A stretch of DNA of 64,000 nt from Candidatus Poribacteria bacterium (lineage in GTDB: Bacteria; Poribacteria; WGA-4E; WGA-3G): the NCBI GenBank assembly GCA_026702755.1, contig JAPPBX010000090.1, positions 163,966 to 227,965 on the forward strand. Direction: 5' to 3'. Below the pieces are notes generated by a model. That model was given only the letters and a program-made list of their open reading frames with translations. It searched no databases and had not been told where the DNA came from. This document shows, piece by piece, positions 26,913 to 35,527 of this stretch. How positions within the stretch are numbered: position 1 is the first letter of the stretch; the number at the start of each line of letters is the position of its first letter. A program made the position numbers and the translations under genes.

Positions 26913-27842
26913 ATGAAAGAACTTCTTCATAAGGGCATGGAAGCCGCACCTGAGAAGTACCTTGCCCACCTCATCACAGAAGAAGAACGAACCCATTTTG
27001 AAGAACAAGGTTACCTCTACATTCCGAACGCCCTCTCCGCGGAGATGCGTGAACAGTTGATATACGCTGTAGACACCTTGTACACCAAAGCACTCGCAAA
27101 CGGCAGAGCAACGCCCGGCTCGCAGTGGGGTTGGTCGGATTTCTTAGGCACCGATGACGCACTCTTAAACCTCGTCGATCTACCGACGACGTTGCCCAAA
27201 ATTTGGGGCATCTTAGGATGGAATATCTACCTCTACCATGCCCACATGCACGTCAAACCGCCAGCATCGCCGGATGCCGAAGAGGGTGAAGGATGGCTGG
27301 AATGGCATCAAGACAGCGGACGTGTCAACATTGAGCTCGAAACGCATCCACGTCCACGTTTGTCCATGAAAGTGGCATATTTCCTCACAGACGTTTCTGA
27401 ACCGGGACGTGGCAACTTTTACATTCGTCCGGGCAGCCATCTAAAATCAGATATGGCCGTTCCGGAATATGAGATCAGCCGCGACCCGCGCGAAGCGACC
27501 GCAGACGATGTCCCCGACGATGCGATGCCGGTCTGTGTAGAACCCGGAACCGCTGTGCTGTTCGATAGACGACTCTGGCACTCACGCAGTCCAAATCGCT
27601 CCGAAATTACACGGAAGGCACTCTTCTACGGCTACGGCTACCGCTGGATCCGTCCCAAAGACGAGATGACAGTCGAACCGCTTTATGAACGCTGTGATGC
27701 GATTCGTCGGCAGCTGCTGGGGGCAGCCACCAGAAACAACGGACGCTACGTCCCCTCCGAAGACGACGTGCCTCTGCGCGGTTGGCTCATTGAGAATCTC
27801 GGTGAAAATCCTGCTTATGCAATGGGACCCCGGCACGCCTAA
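26913..27842 (+). CDS. Phytanoyl-CoA dioxygenase (PhyH) family protein
   Basis: A 309-residue Fe(II)/2-oxoglutarate oxygenase. The facial triad looks complete: H132-x-D134 (WHQDSG) and H223 (LWHSRSPNRS), with an Arg after it for 2-oxoglutarate. The RGNFYIRPGSH motif is typical of the family. The ATG at 26913 follows AAGGAGAA; an upstream in-frame start is not supported. Paralogues are at 38720, 46551 and 48215. The substrate is unknown; many such paralogues in marine bacteria probably act on small metabolites rather than phytanoyl-CoA. Confidence 0.88.
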   Translation: MKELLHKGMEAAPEKYLAHLITEEERTHFEEQGYLYIPNALSAEMREQLIYAVDTLYTKALANGRATPGSQWGWSDFLGTDDALLNLVDLPTTLPKIWGILGWNIYLYHAHMHVKPPASPDAEEGEGWLEWHQDSGRVNIELETHPRPRLSMKVAYFLTDVSEPGRGNFYIRPGSHLKSDMAVPEYEISRDPREATADDVPDDAMPVCVEPGTAVLFDRRLWHSRSPNRSEITRKALFYGYGYRWIRPKDEMTVEPLYERCDAIRRQLLGAATRNNGRYVPSEDDVPLRGWLIENLGENPAYAMGPRHA

Positions 27843-27856
27843 TCTATAATCTTTTA

Positions 27857-27879
27857 GGGCGAGGTAACATGCCTCGCCC
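27857..27879 (+). terminator. GGGCGAGG/CCTCGCCC hairpin after PhyH
   Basis: Eight-base perfect stem GGGCGAGG (27857-27864) with CCTCGCCC (27872-27879). It shares its sequence with the hairpin core of the MITE-like elements at 4358, 30168 and 52080. No U-run follows. Confidence 0.45.
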
Positions 27880-27966
27880 AACCATATCTTCTCAATCAAC
27901 AAGGCAAATTTCGTGCCTTAACATCACACCTTTTGCCTTCCTCACTATACAATTTTTTAGTAAAAT

Positions 27967-27996
27967 TTGACATTCCTCCCATAGTTAGGGTAACAT
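27967..27996 (+). promoter_or_regulatory. Sigma-70-type promoter for the PIN toxin-antitoxin unit
   Basis: Perfect TTGACA (27967-27972), an 18-bp spacer and TAACAT (27991-27996); predicted start about 40 bases before the toxin ATG. Confidence 0.55.
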
Positions 27997-28043
27997 ATCT
28001 ATATCTTTTATTTAACGGAGATTAACAGAAAACCAACTTTAAG

Positions 28044-28538
28044 ATGCTATTCACGGACAGGAAACCGAAGGTCTATATTGAAACCACAGTCGTTAGTTAT
28101 TTAGCCGCGCGCCTCAGCCGAAATGCCACGATAGCTGCTCGGCAACAAACGACTCGACAGTTTTGGCATGAACATGCTGACAGATTTGAATTGGTAATTT
28201 CACCCACAGTTATTTCCGAAATTAGGCGCGGCGATGCAGAAGCCGTTCAACATCGACTTAACCTTATATCAGATATAACCAGATTGCCAATGTCAGACGC
28301 AATTTCAAACCTTACGCAAAATCTACTGGATACCGGAGCAGTCCCACGAAACGCTGAAACAGATGCGACGCATATAGCGATTGCAGCGGTTCATAATATT
28401 GAATACCTTGCTACATGGAACTATAAACACATTATCAATGTGCATCAGCGGCGACATATCGAACAGGTCTGTGATGACAACGATTTTCGACCCGCGATTA
28501 TTTGCACACCTGCAGAACTAATTGAGGTAAACTTATGA
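28044..28538 (+). CDS. PIN-domain toxin (VapC-like)
   Basis: A 164-residue PIN-domain protein of the same subfamily as the one at 14299. The first strand KVYIETTVVSYLAAR has Glu in the first acidic position; VISEIRRGD gives the second; AETDATHIAIAAVHNIEYLATWNYKH gives the third plus the typical W-N-x-x-H end. It has its own promoter and overlaps the downstream partner by four bases (ATGA), so the two are translationally coupled. Confidence 0.83.
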   Translation: MLFTDRKPKVYIETTVVSYLAARLSRNATIAARQQTTRQFWHEHADRFELVISPTVISEIRRGDAEAVQHRLNLISDITRLPMSDAISNLTQNLLDTGAVPRNAETDATHIAIAAVHNIEYLATWNYKHIINVHQRRHIEQVCDDNDFRPAIICTPAELIEVNL

Positions 28539-29179
28539 AACCCGATCCTATTCTTGAAGAATGCTACCGCATCAAGGAAGAATATAGTGCGCAATTCAAG
28601 GATGTACAGGAACTCTTTGAACACCTAAAAGAGATCGAAGCAGAAGAAAAACGGAAAGGTAAGAAGTACGCCCCGCCACCGCAATACCTCGAATTTAGGG
28701 TCACAGCCGAACACCTCGAATTTGTAATAGGTCGCGCGAAAAAGGCAGGCACGGACATGCAAATCGTTGCGTTGCTCAAACGGCTCAAAACTGGACTGAT
28801 AGCTTGCGACGCAGCAAAACCCCGCGCTGTGGACGATTTTGGGGTGACCCTACAAACCGAAACCGCTCGTACCCTCATACAAGATTGGACGATTGCAGCA
28901 ATCCGGTTCATCCTTAAAGAAGACACCGATCTGGAATCCGAAACATCGCCTATCGCTCAAGAAGTCCGCCAGATTCTCACAGCGTGGTTGTCAGATTTTG
29001 TCGTCCTGAATTTTACGTTAGAGCTCTCTGAAGATATGCAAATCGTAGCGAAGCCAATCGTTGGTGCCGACACACGGGAAAAAGGGGAGTATCTCGCGAG
29101 CGCGCACCTTGAAATAAGAATGAAGCGCGGTGAGATACCAGAGGGATTAACACAAATTTTGAATCGCTTCAAAGTTTAA
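28535..29179 (+). CDS. Antitoxin-like N-terminus fused to an unknown C-terminal domain
   Basis: Residues 1-50 look like a whole small antitoxin of the PIN type: MKPDPILEECYRIKEEYSAQ, a charged helix, then EKRKGKKYAPPP, where most such antitoxins end. Here the protein continues for another 165 residues (214 in total) with a mixed alpha/beta region. I do not recognise that region; it includes ARTLIQDWTIAAIRFILKED and ends SAHLEIRMKRGEIPEGL. It overlaps the toxin gene by four bases, so its place as the antitoxin is clear, but the added domain is unusual. A sequencing error joining two genes is possible, but there is no second start with a ribosome-binding site at the junction that I can see. Confidence 0.7.
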   Translation: MKPDPILEECYRIKEEYSAQFKDVQELFEHLKEIEAEEKRKGKKYAPPPQYLEFRVTAEHLEFVIGRAKKAGTDMQIVALLKRLKTGLIACDAAKPRAVDDFGVTLQTETARTLIQDWTIAAIRFILKEDTDLESETSPIAQEVRQILTAWLSDFVVLNFTLELSEDMQIVAKPIVGADTREKGEYLASAHLEIRMKRGEIPEGLTQILNRFKV

Positions 29180-29249
29180 CAGCTTTACGGGCAGGACATA
29201 ATCTTGGTCTTTGCTATGCGCGCCCCGGCGCACATTTAGGAGCATCCCC

Positions 29250-30041
29250 ATGAAAACTATATTGTTTATTTGCCTGCTGGCAGTACTTACCCTATCGAGT
29301 GCCTTTGCCGCACCTGAGTGGAAACCTTACGACGATTTTGAGGGCGATTTAGATGCCATTGATGAAACACCCGGACAGATACCGGACCTTGGTACGAAAT
29401 GGGTGCGTTTTGTCCCAGAAAAACGTTTAGAAATGGGCATTGAAGATGGCGTATTTCGGATGAAAGTCAAAAGTCCCGGTGGACGCGATCCAGGATTCAA
29501 ACTCGTTTTCGGATGGGATCCGCGCGACATCCTCGGTATCCAGTTCACTGTGAAGGTTGCTGAGCTCTCTGAAGCCGGTGGATGGTTCGGGGTGCTGTGC
29601 ACTAACGAAGAACCGAACTGGAAGAATCCAAACTGGGTTTTCGGGATGTCACCGAGCCACCAACACGGTTGGGGCCCCAAGGGTGTGTTCGGTTCGGGTT
29701 CTGTTGGACTGCTCGGAGGTGGCGGTTGGAAAGCGTTTGCCTACGAAGACATCCCCGAAAATACCAATATGCTCAGAACGTTCCGTTTGGAGTGGAATGA
29801 TGCGAAACATGAGATGGCAGTCACCGTCGATCCGGGTGAAAAGACAGAATGGAAAAAAGAGGACATCCCCTCTAATGCTGACTTAGGCGAATTCCCGTGG
29901 TGGAGCATCTATCTGACAGCCGACCAAGAGGTTGAGATCGCTGTTGACGATGTCTTCGTAAAATCGGAAAGTCTGCCTTATCCCGTAGAGGCACGTGGCA
30001 AATTGGCTTCGCGTTGGGGCGAAATCAAGTTAGTAGATTAG
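29250..30041 (+). CDS. Secreted hypothetical protein, concanavalin-like beta-sandwich
   Basis: A 263-residue protein with a clear Sec signal peptide (MKTILFICLLAVLTLSSAFA, cleavage near residue 20). The mature part has many Trp/Gly-rich strands (GGWFGVLCTNEEPNWKNPNW, FGMSPSHQHGWGP) and a terminal strand pattern VEIAVDDVFVKSE, as in LamG/DUF1080-like lectin-fold domains. No catalytic residues are evident. AGGAG precedes the ATG at 29250; the longer upstream frame would spoil the signal peptide. It may be periplasmic or exported. Family assignment is tentative. Confidence 0.6.
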   Translation: MKTILFICLLAVLTLSSAFAAPEWKPYDDFEGDLDAIDETPGQIPDLGTKWVRFVPEKRLEMGIEDGVFRMKVKSPGGRDPGFKLVFGWDPRDILGIQFTVKVAELSEAGGWFGVLCTNEEPNWKNPNWVFGMSPSHQHGWGPKGVFGSGSVGLLGGGGWKAFAYEDIPENTNMLRTFRLEWNDAKHEMAVTVDPGEKTEWKKEDIPSNADLGEFPWWSIYLTADQEVEIAVDDVFVKSESLPYPVEARGKLASRWGEIKLVD

Positions 30042-30167
30042 TGTACACCCTCCACCCTCTCAATTCCAGCAGAACGCAAGAAGGGGTGGTAGAAGATTCA
30101 GCTTATCCGATGTGAGAAGGTTACATTTTTCTGAACCTTTTTGTAAAATTTTATCCTCACTGCTTTA

Positions 30168-30287
30168 TTATAGTAAAATCCGTAATTACTTATACACCAA
30201 CACAAGGGCGAGGATACAATCCTCGCCAGCGACGGTGGGGTGTTGTTCTCTGGCGAACTGTAAACATATTTTTGGATTTTACTATAA
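30168..30287. mobile_element. 120-bp MITE-like element with 14-bp terminal inverted repeats
   Basis: TTATAGTAAAATCC (30168-30181) and GGATTTTACTATAA (30274-30287) are perfect inverted repeats; the terminal TA pairs suggest a TA target duplication as for IS630/Tc1-mariner elements. In the middle is a nine-base hairpin GGCGAGGAT / ATCCTCGCC (30207-30227). A decayed relative lies at 37528-37641. The remaining part of the 30042-30433 gap holds no gene. Confidence 0.65.
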
Positions 30288-30433
30288 GAGGTAAACCAGA
30301 CCAATCGACTTCCGGTTTATAAACTGGAAAGTTAGAGCATTGTTTGTTGGAATTAGTTCCAAACAGTCATACAAGTCATCTACCAAGTGTGTTCAGAGCC
30401 AGGACACCGTATCAGTTATTTTTGGAGGATAAA

Positions 30434-30697
30434 GTGAAATTTCGGATTTGGAGTGAGAATAAACGCTTATTAGAACGAGTGTTTGATGCCGGTCTGCTAT
30501 TACTATTCATTGGGATAATTTTGAGAAAGGGAGGTCCTGCCAAGGACTTACGATGTTTTGGTGCCCTTTTCTTGGCTTGGTGTGGGATTTCGTGGTCTTT
30601 TCAATGGGCAAACTTCCGGAACACCGTTTGGAGCAATATAGGGGCATTATTTCTGATCTTCATTGCTGTGTGCTTGATAGCGTTTCTTATGGCATAA
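30434..30697 (+). CDS. Small hypothetical membrane protein
   Basis: An 87-residue protein with three hydrophobic stretches (AGLLLLFIGIILR, LFLAWCGISWSF and ALFLIFIAVCLIAFLM) and a charged N-terminus KFRIWSENKRLLERV. The start is the GTG at 30434, three bases after GGAGGAT; the reading frame is open further upstream but lacks a ribosome-binding site there. Not recognised. It lies about 150 bases after a MITE-like element. Confidence 0.5.
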   Translation: MKFRIWSENKRLLERVFDAGLLLLFIGIILRKGGPAKDLRCFGALFLAWCGISWSFQWANFRNTVWSNIGALFLIFIAVCLIAFLMA

Positions 30698-31091
30698 AAG
30701 AATAAAAAACTCAAGCCCTGATAATGCTTAATTTCTATCCACACACCGTAGAGATAGGACAAGAGCGAAGAAAACTTCTAATAGATACTATTTTCTTTTT
30801 CACACAGTGGATATAACGGTGCTGGAATAGGAGGTTCAAACAGTGGCACCAGACAAAAGAATCGTCCTCAAGGCATGATGCAAGATAGGTCCTGCTTGTG
30901 CCGATACAAGCCATGTTTCCGGTGAATTCTTCAGTTAGATAGAAAACTCACAACATTTGATAAGGCAGTAGAAGGATCATCCTATAAACTATTTGGCTTT
31001 GTTGATTTCGTCTACATCTGCATGCTGATTAAATTTATGAGATAAGTTATGAGAGCGGGAGGCAATGCCTCCCGCAGGAAGATAATTACAC
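30698..31091. other. Gene-free stretch with a terminator-like palindrome
   Basis: No gene of reasonable length is seen. A strong AGGAGG sits before a GTG at about 30843 that opens only eleven codons, perhaps the remnant of a gene. The perfect hairpin GCGGGAGGC-AAT-GCCTCCCGC at 31055-31075 probably terminates the minus-strand gene ending at 31092. Confidence 0.4.
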
Positions 31092-31490
31092 TCATTGAGA
31101 TTGTTCTGCCATACCGTTATAGGTATTACCCATATAACCGCCTGACTCTCGAATGATTTCTCCCTGTTCTCTATTAACATCTGGATTAAAGAGAAGCGTT
31201 AGTGCAGGGACAAGATCATTTACCACTGGAATCTTACTTAATAAGTGCTTCGTTCCTTCCCACAAAGCCGATCCTCCAGAACTACTAGATTCACGCTTTT
31301 CTACACAATCTGCACACGGACAATCTGAGGCGTGTACGTATTTGATACAAGCTGCCGGATCTATGTGCGGTTCCCCTCCACACTCAGAACACCGAAAAGG
31401 AGATGATACCTGATCCGCCAAAATCGAAGTCGGTGTAAGCATCAGTGCGATCAGCATAATCAGTGCCGTCAATCGTAAATGTTTATACAT
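31092..31490 (-). CDS. Secreted Cys-rich hypothetical protein
   Basis: A 133-residue protein with a signal peptide (YKHLRLTALIMLIALMLTP, cleavage near ILADQ). The mature N-terminus is Cys-rich: CSECGG, then AACIKYVHASDCPCADC, a spacing that could bind zinc or form disulfides. It continues with a Ser-rich linker and a helix (ALWEGTKHLLSKIPVVNDLVPAL). AAGGAG lies before the ATG at 31490. It lies 95 bases downstream of an ECF sigma factor gene on the same strand, so it is likely cotranscribed and possibly connected to sensing or envelope stress. No known family. Confidence 0.6.
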   Translation of the reverse strand: MYKHLRLTALIMLIALMLTPTSILADQVSSPFRCSECGGEPHIDPAACIKYVHASDCPCADCVEKRESSSSGGSALWEGTKHLLSKIPVVNDLVPALTLLFNPDVNREQGEIIRESGGYMGNTYNGMAEQSQ

Positions 31491-31585
31491 TCTCTTTCTC
31501 CTTGATTGGAAAGTTGTGCCCAATGAACAAGTCAGGCATCAGAAAAAATAAGCCAAAACACAATCCAACCAATTACCACTTTCAC

Positions 31586-32146
31586 TTATTCCACGCCGAA
31601 TTCCCTTCGGAGAAGCCCACGTGCCTCATGAAGTTTGCGCTTGACCGTGCCGAGCGGCAGCTCAAGTTCCTCCGCAATAGCCTTTAGGGGCATGTCGTGC
31701 AGATAAAACAGTATAGCAACCTCGCGGATATATTCAGGCTTGCTCGGCAGGTTTCGCACGGTTTCAATAGCCTCTGCCTTCAATTCTTCTTCACGACAGA
31801 GAATCTCAGCACTCCTATTGATGTGCCATGCCAACGTCCCATTTTCGTAAGGACGCTCGCCTTGCGAATGGTACGCGTTGTTGTAATACCGCCTACATTG
31901 ATTGTAAGCGATCTGACGCACCCATCCGCCGAAACTGTTCACATCCCGCAGTCTGTTGACATTCTCCCAGACTGAAACCCAAGTACTGTTGAGTATATCT
32001 TGAGCATCTTGGTAGTTCCGAGATTCCGCCAAAATCAACGGCCATATACGCGGATTGTAGCGTCTCATTAACTCACTCAGGGGTTCATCATCCTCTGCTT
32101 GGAGCCTCCGAATTAAGCTTTCAGTCGTTACTATATCGTTGTCCAT
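31586..32146 (-). CDS. ECF-type RNA polymerase sigma factor
   Basis: A 186-residue sigma-70 family protein with only regions 2 and 4. Region 2 (about 22-95) includes LMRRYNPRIWPLILAESRNY, DAQDILNSTWVSVWENV and FGGWVRQIAYNQCRRYY. Region 4 (about 130-182) includes the helix-turn-helix MPLKAIAEELELPLGTVKRKLHEAR. There is no anti-sigma gene adjacent; the next gene encodes a secreted Cys-rich protein. Upstream on the same strand is GAACCTTTT (32202-32194), resembling the AAC-containing -35 of ECF promoters, so autoregulation is possible. Confidence 0.88.
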   Translation of the reverse strand: MDNDIVTTESLIRRLQAEDDEPLSELMRRYNPRIWPLILAESRNYQDAQDILNSTWVSVWENVNRLRDVNSFGGWVRQIAYNQCRRYYNNAYHSQGERPYENGTLAWHINRSAEILCREEELKAEAIETVRNLPSKPEYIREVAILFYLHDMPLKAIAEELELPLGTVKRKLHEARGLLRREFGVE

Positions 32147-32676
32147 TAAGCGATAACCGGTTTGGATTCGGGCATAGAGGATGCGTTATCGCTAAAAGGT
32201 TCAGAAAAATAAAAGATTATGGAAGAAAGGGATTTCTTTACCTTCTAAAGATGCGGAGACGGATGGAAGGCTGGAAGATGGACTGAATGGCTTTGGCAAC
32301 GACAATAGCACTGTTATCCGAAAAAAATACATCAACAGTTAAATCTAAACCATCACCTACCTATTTCTTAAAGAGACCTTTTTTTACGGAGAAAACGTGC
32401 ATGATGGAAAAAATGAGTATGTCGATCATAGCCGTATATGCAACTTTCCGGTAAATGTCGTCCCCGCCTTAACTGCATATATTTGCTAAGGAAAACCTTC
32501 TTAGAATCTCCAGAAATAAAGGCAGTACCCGATTAACCACAAAAAGCCCGAGGTGTGTTAAACCTCGGGCTTTTAAGGTCTTTGATTGTTGTCAGTAGGT
32601 GGGGTTTGCAACCGCGTCAGCGCAGCGAGGAAGCCAGGCAAAACGGGAAACTGAATGGCTCTGCCACATGAATCCA
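32147..32676. other. Gene-free stretch, ECF gene upstream region
   Basis: No gene over about 20 codons is supported. It contains the putative ECF-type -35 GAACCTTTT (32202-32194, minus strand) and, at 32542-32574, the strong terminator listed separately. Confidence 0.4.
32542..32574 (-). terminator. Intrinsic terminator (bidirectional)
   Basis: AAAAGCCCGAGGT (32542-32554) pairs perfectly with ACCTCGGGCTTTT (32562-32574), loop of seven bases. The A-tract and T-tract flank a G+C-rich stem, so it can work in both directions; it most likely ends the minus-strand gene at 32677. Confidence 0.8.
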
Positions 32677-33045
32677 TCAAACCATTCTCCCTTCCCGAAT
32701 AATCCCTTTCTCTGCCAGCGTAGCGAGTGCCTCTTCCGCGATGTGTGGAGGGATGCGTAACTTCCGGTTGAGGTGCTTTGGGTCCGTTAATCCGCCATAA
32801 GAGATATGGAGCCAGACGAGGAGCTCATTGCGGGTGAGTTCCGTGTTTTGTGCGATGATTGCTATCCGCCACATCTTCTCAGTTGCGCAGGGTGTATTGG
32901 TGATGATATGCAGTCCGGCTAAAATCTCATCACGAGTCATCTCCTCGCGCACGGCTGTCTGGACGAAGGCTGGGATGTTCAAGTTAAATCGAAATAGCAA
33001 AAGCTCAGGCATGCGTTCATGGAGATCAAATTCATCGATAAGCAT
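32677..33045 (-). CDS. Hypothetical protein with winged-helix-like C-terminus
   Basis: A 122-residue protein, not recognised. It contains two similar segments, MTRDEILAGLHIITNT and LTRNELLVWLHISYGGLT, and ends with HIAEEALATLAEKGIIREG, which reads like the recognition part of a winged helix. It might be a small regulator. The ATG at 33045 has AAAGGAT about 12 bases upstream, and a strong terminator follows about 100 bases beyond the stop. A plus-strand frame overlapping it has Arg/Ser-rich composition and no ribosome-binding site. Confidence 0.55.
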   Translation of the reverse strand: MLIDEFDLHERMPELLLFRFNLNIPAFVQTAVREEMTRDEILAGLHIITNTPCATEKMWRIAIIAQNTELTRNELLVWLHISYGGLTDPKHLNRKLRIPPHIAEEALATLAEKGIIREGRMV

Positions 33046-33166
33046 CAAAAATAAAAAATCCTTTCACGTGCCGATGTCAAGCGCATCGCCAACAGAACCC
33101 GCGCGCAGCGCGCGAGTACGATATTTGAAGGCACAACCATCAGCCAATCAAAAAAATCGTGGAATT

Positions 33167-33259
33167 TGGACGTCGTATTTTCAGACGTATACCCAATTGC
33201 CAGTTGGGTGGAGACGGGAGGTAGAGGGATCTACCCCGGCAATCCGTCTCCAACGTCCA
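33167..33259. ncRNA. Candidate structured RNA or complex palindromic repeat
   Basis: A closing stem TGGACGT (33167-33173) / ACGTCCA (33253-33259) encloses ACCCAA/TTGGGT (33191-33196 / 33204-33209) and GGAGACGG (33210-33217) / CCGTCTCC (33244-33251). Inside the latter is GGTAGA-GGGA-TCTACC (33220-33235), a hairpin with a GNRA-type loop. All stems are perfect and nested, making a multibranch fold on either strand. Strand and function are unknown; it lies upstream of the minus-strand gene at 32677. Confidence 0.4.
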
Positions 33260-33333
33260 CTCGCAACTATACGAGATTTTGCCGAAAAAATCAAGCAAAA
33301 ATCAAGTAATCATTACGATGCTGGTTAAAATAC

Positions 33334-33557
33334 CAGACATATCAAGCGATATATGGTATACTTAAACCCGCACTGACAACCTCACATTGGCAGTGCCGCG
33401 GTTGGGGAGACTGGATCTCTCGCCCAACCACCTCTAAAGGATTTTACGGATGCCGAGAAATATTATAGCAAAAATAAAAATAAAACACAACAATTTTTTT
33501 ATTTTAACCCAATTTTTGTGCAAACCTAAGTCGTCATCCCCAATTCTTGGTAGGTAG
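33334..33557 (+). other. Weak promoter, two hairpins and a 35-codon reading frame
   Basis: CAGACA (33334-33339), 17 bp, TATACT (33357-33362) is a possible promoter. Downstream are the hairpins GCACTG/CAGTGC (33370-33396) and GGTTGGG/CCCAACC (33400-33429). A small frame MPRNIIAKIKIKHNN continues to a stop at 33557 with AAGGA eight bases before its ATG (33450). The peptide is low-complexity and may not be real. It could instead be a small RNA. Otherwise the gap 33046-33773 holds only the listed sites. Confidence 0.3.
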
Positions 33558-33657
33558 TCAGACTTTTCAGCGTATTTTCCCTAATGCGACTCTGTTTGAT
33601 GAAGTTCCCGGGTTCCTCGCCTACTGATAACTGACGACGCTGAAAATTATTGTAGAC

Positions 33658-33729
33658 TTGATTATTTTGGGATTTCTGGGTATAATTATTATTGTTGACT
33701 TACACATCTCAACCCCATCTGTGTAAGTC
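33658..33729 (+). promoter_or_regulatory. Promoter and possible operator of mdh
   Basis: TTGATT (33658-33663), 17 bp, TATAAT (33681-33686). Just after the expected start point is a perfect inverted repeat GACTTACACA (33697-33706) / TGTGTAAGTC (33720-33729), which could be a repressor site or a leader hairpin. Confidence 0.6.
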
Positions 33730-33755
33730 CTAATACATATTCTTAAAAATGGTAG

Positions 33756-34700
<945 letters not shown>

Positions 34701-34801
34701 GCAGTGGAACGTTGGGTTTCACGTCTCGTTCAACCCAACCCACAAACAAGCAAGATTACCCAAAAAGCACAATCCACAATCAAAAGAGAACGGAACGAAG
34801 C

Positions 34802-34842
34802 GAGGGTGATGCATAACGCGATTTGAGTTATGCATCACCCTC
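34802..34842. terminator. 16-bp perfect inverted repeat between convergent genes
   Basis: GAGGGTGATGCATAAC (34802-34817) and GTTATGCATCACCCTC (34827-34842), loop of nine bases, between the mdh gene and the converging gene at 34871. Probably a bidirectional terminator. A second smaller hairpin, GTTGGGTT with its complement, lies at about 34711-34739. Confidence 0.6.
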
Positions 34843-34870
34843 AGATAAATTACATCTCGCTGTCTTAACC

Positions 34871-35476
34871 TTACGCTTTCTGTGCCACCATACTGGAAAG
34901 GATGCCAAGGATTCTGTCGCACCGCTCAATTGTGTAAATTGTCATATCAATGTAAAGTTGCTTCGCCTCTAATTTAAGGAATTTCCAATCTGTTCCGGAG
35001 GTAGTTGCCCCATAGATACAGCGGATGTCGTTCTCCTTTTCGGCATTAAAGCGTTGGGCAGCAACCATTTCAGAGACACACTGTCCCAAACCAATCAGTA
35101 GGTCGTCCTTCTTTGCTTCAACAAGAATAATGACAGGTGCCTCCAAGAAAGATTGCCCTGGTGATAGACTGACTAAGAAATCGCATACGCCAGTCAAACC
35201 ATTTTCAGCATCAACATTGAAGTCAATGCCAGAAAAAAGACTAATGCGCTGCTCAAAGTGCTCCCGGAGCTCCACAAGGACATCGGCGACAATCATTTCT
35301 GATTTTGCTTTCTCTGTTCCTATAGTTGTGGCTAAAGGTGCTTTCCTTGCCAACGCGGTTGTGAGATGGTCACTCGGTTCGACTATTTCTACTTCGGAAA
35401 AAAGTCCCGCGGTGTCAACCTTTTCGAGTTGGAACGCTGGCAGCACCGACTCTAAGGTGAACTCACTGTAAGCCAT
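34871..35476 (-). CDS. PD-(D/E)XK nuclease-like hypothetical protein
   Basis: A 201-residue protein with an apparent nuclease-fold core: GVCDFLVSLSPGQ (Asp), then VIILVEAKKDD (Glu-x-Lys), followed by the helix GLGQCVSEMVAAQRFN with the Gln typical of this superfamily. Similar stand-alone proteins are common in cyanobacteria and related bacteria, usually of unknown function. AGGAG precedes the ATG. No partner gene is apparent: dnaK ends 52 bases upstream and mdh converges on it. DNA cleavage is not proven. Confidence 0.65.
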   Translation of the reverse strand: MAYSEFTLESVLPAFQLEKVDTAGLFSEVEIVEPSDHLTTALARKAPLATTIGTEKAKSEMIVADVLVELREHFEQRISLFSGIDFNVDAENGLTGVCDFLVSLSPGQSFLEAPVIILVEAKKDDLLIGLGQCVSEMVAAQRFNAEKENDIRCIYGATTSGTDWKFLKLEAKQLYIDMTIYTIERCDRILGILSSMVAQKA

Positions 35477-35527
35477 TGATAAAATCTCCTATGTGGTACC
35501 AACAGGATTACAATTTAGCAATACCAT

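Noticed and set aside
32828..33328. 166-codon plus-strand frame
   Set aside because: Arg/Ser-rich, no ribosome-binding site, runs through the palindromic region at 33167, and is antisense to a more plausible gene.
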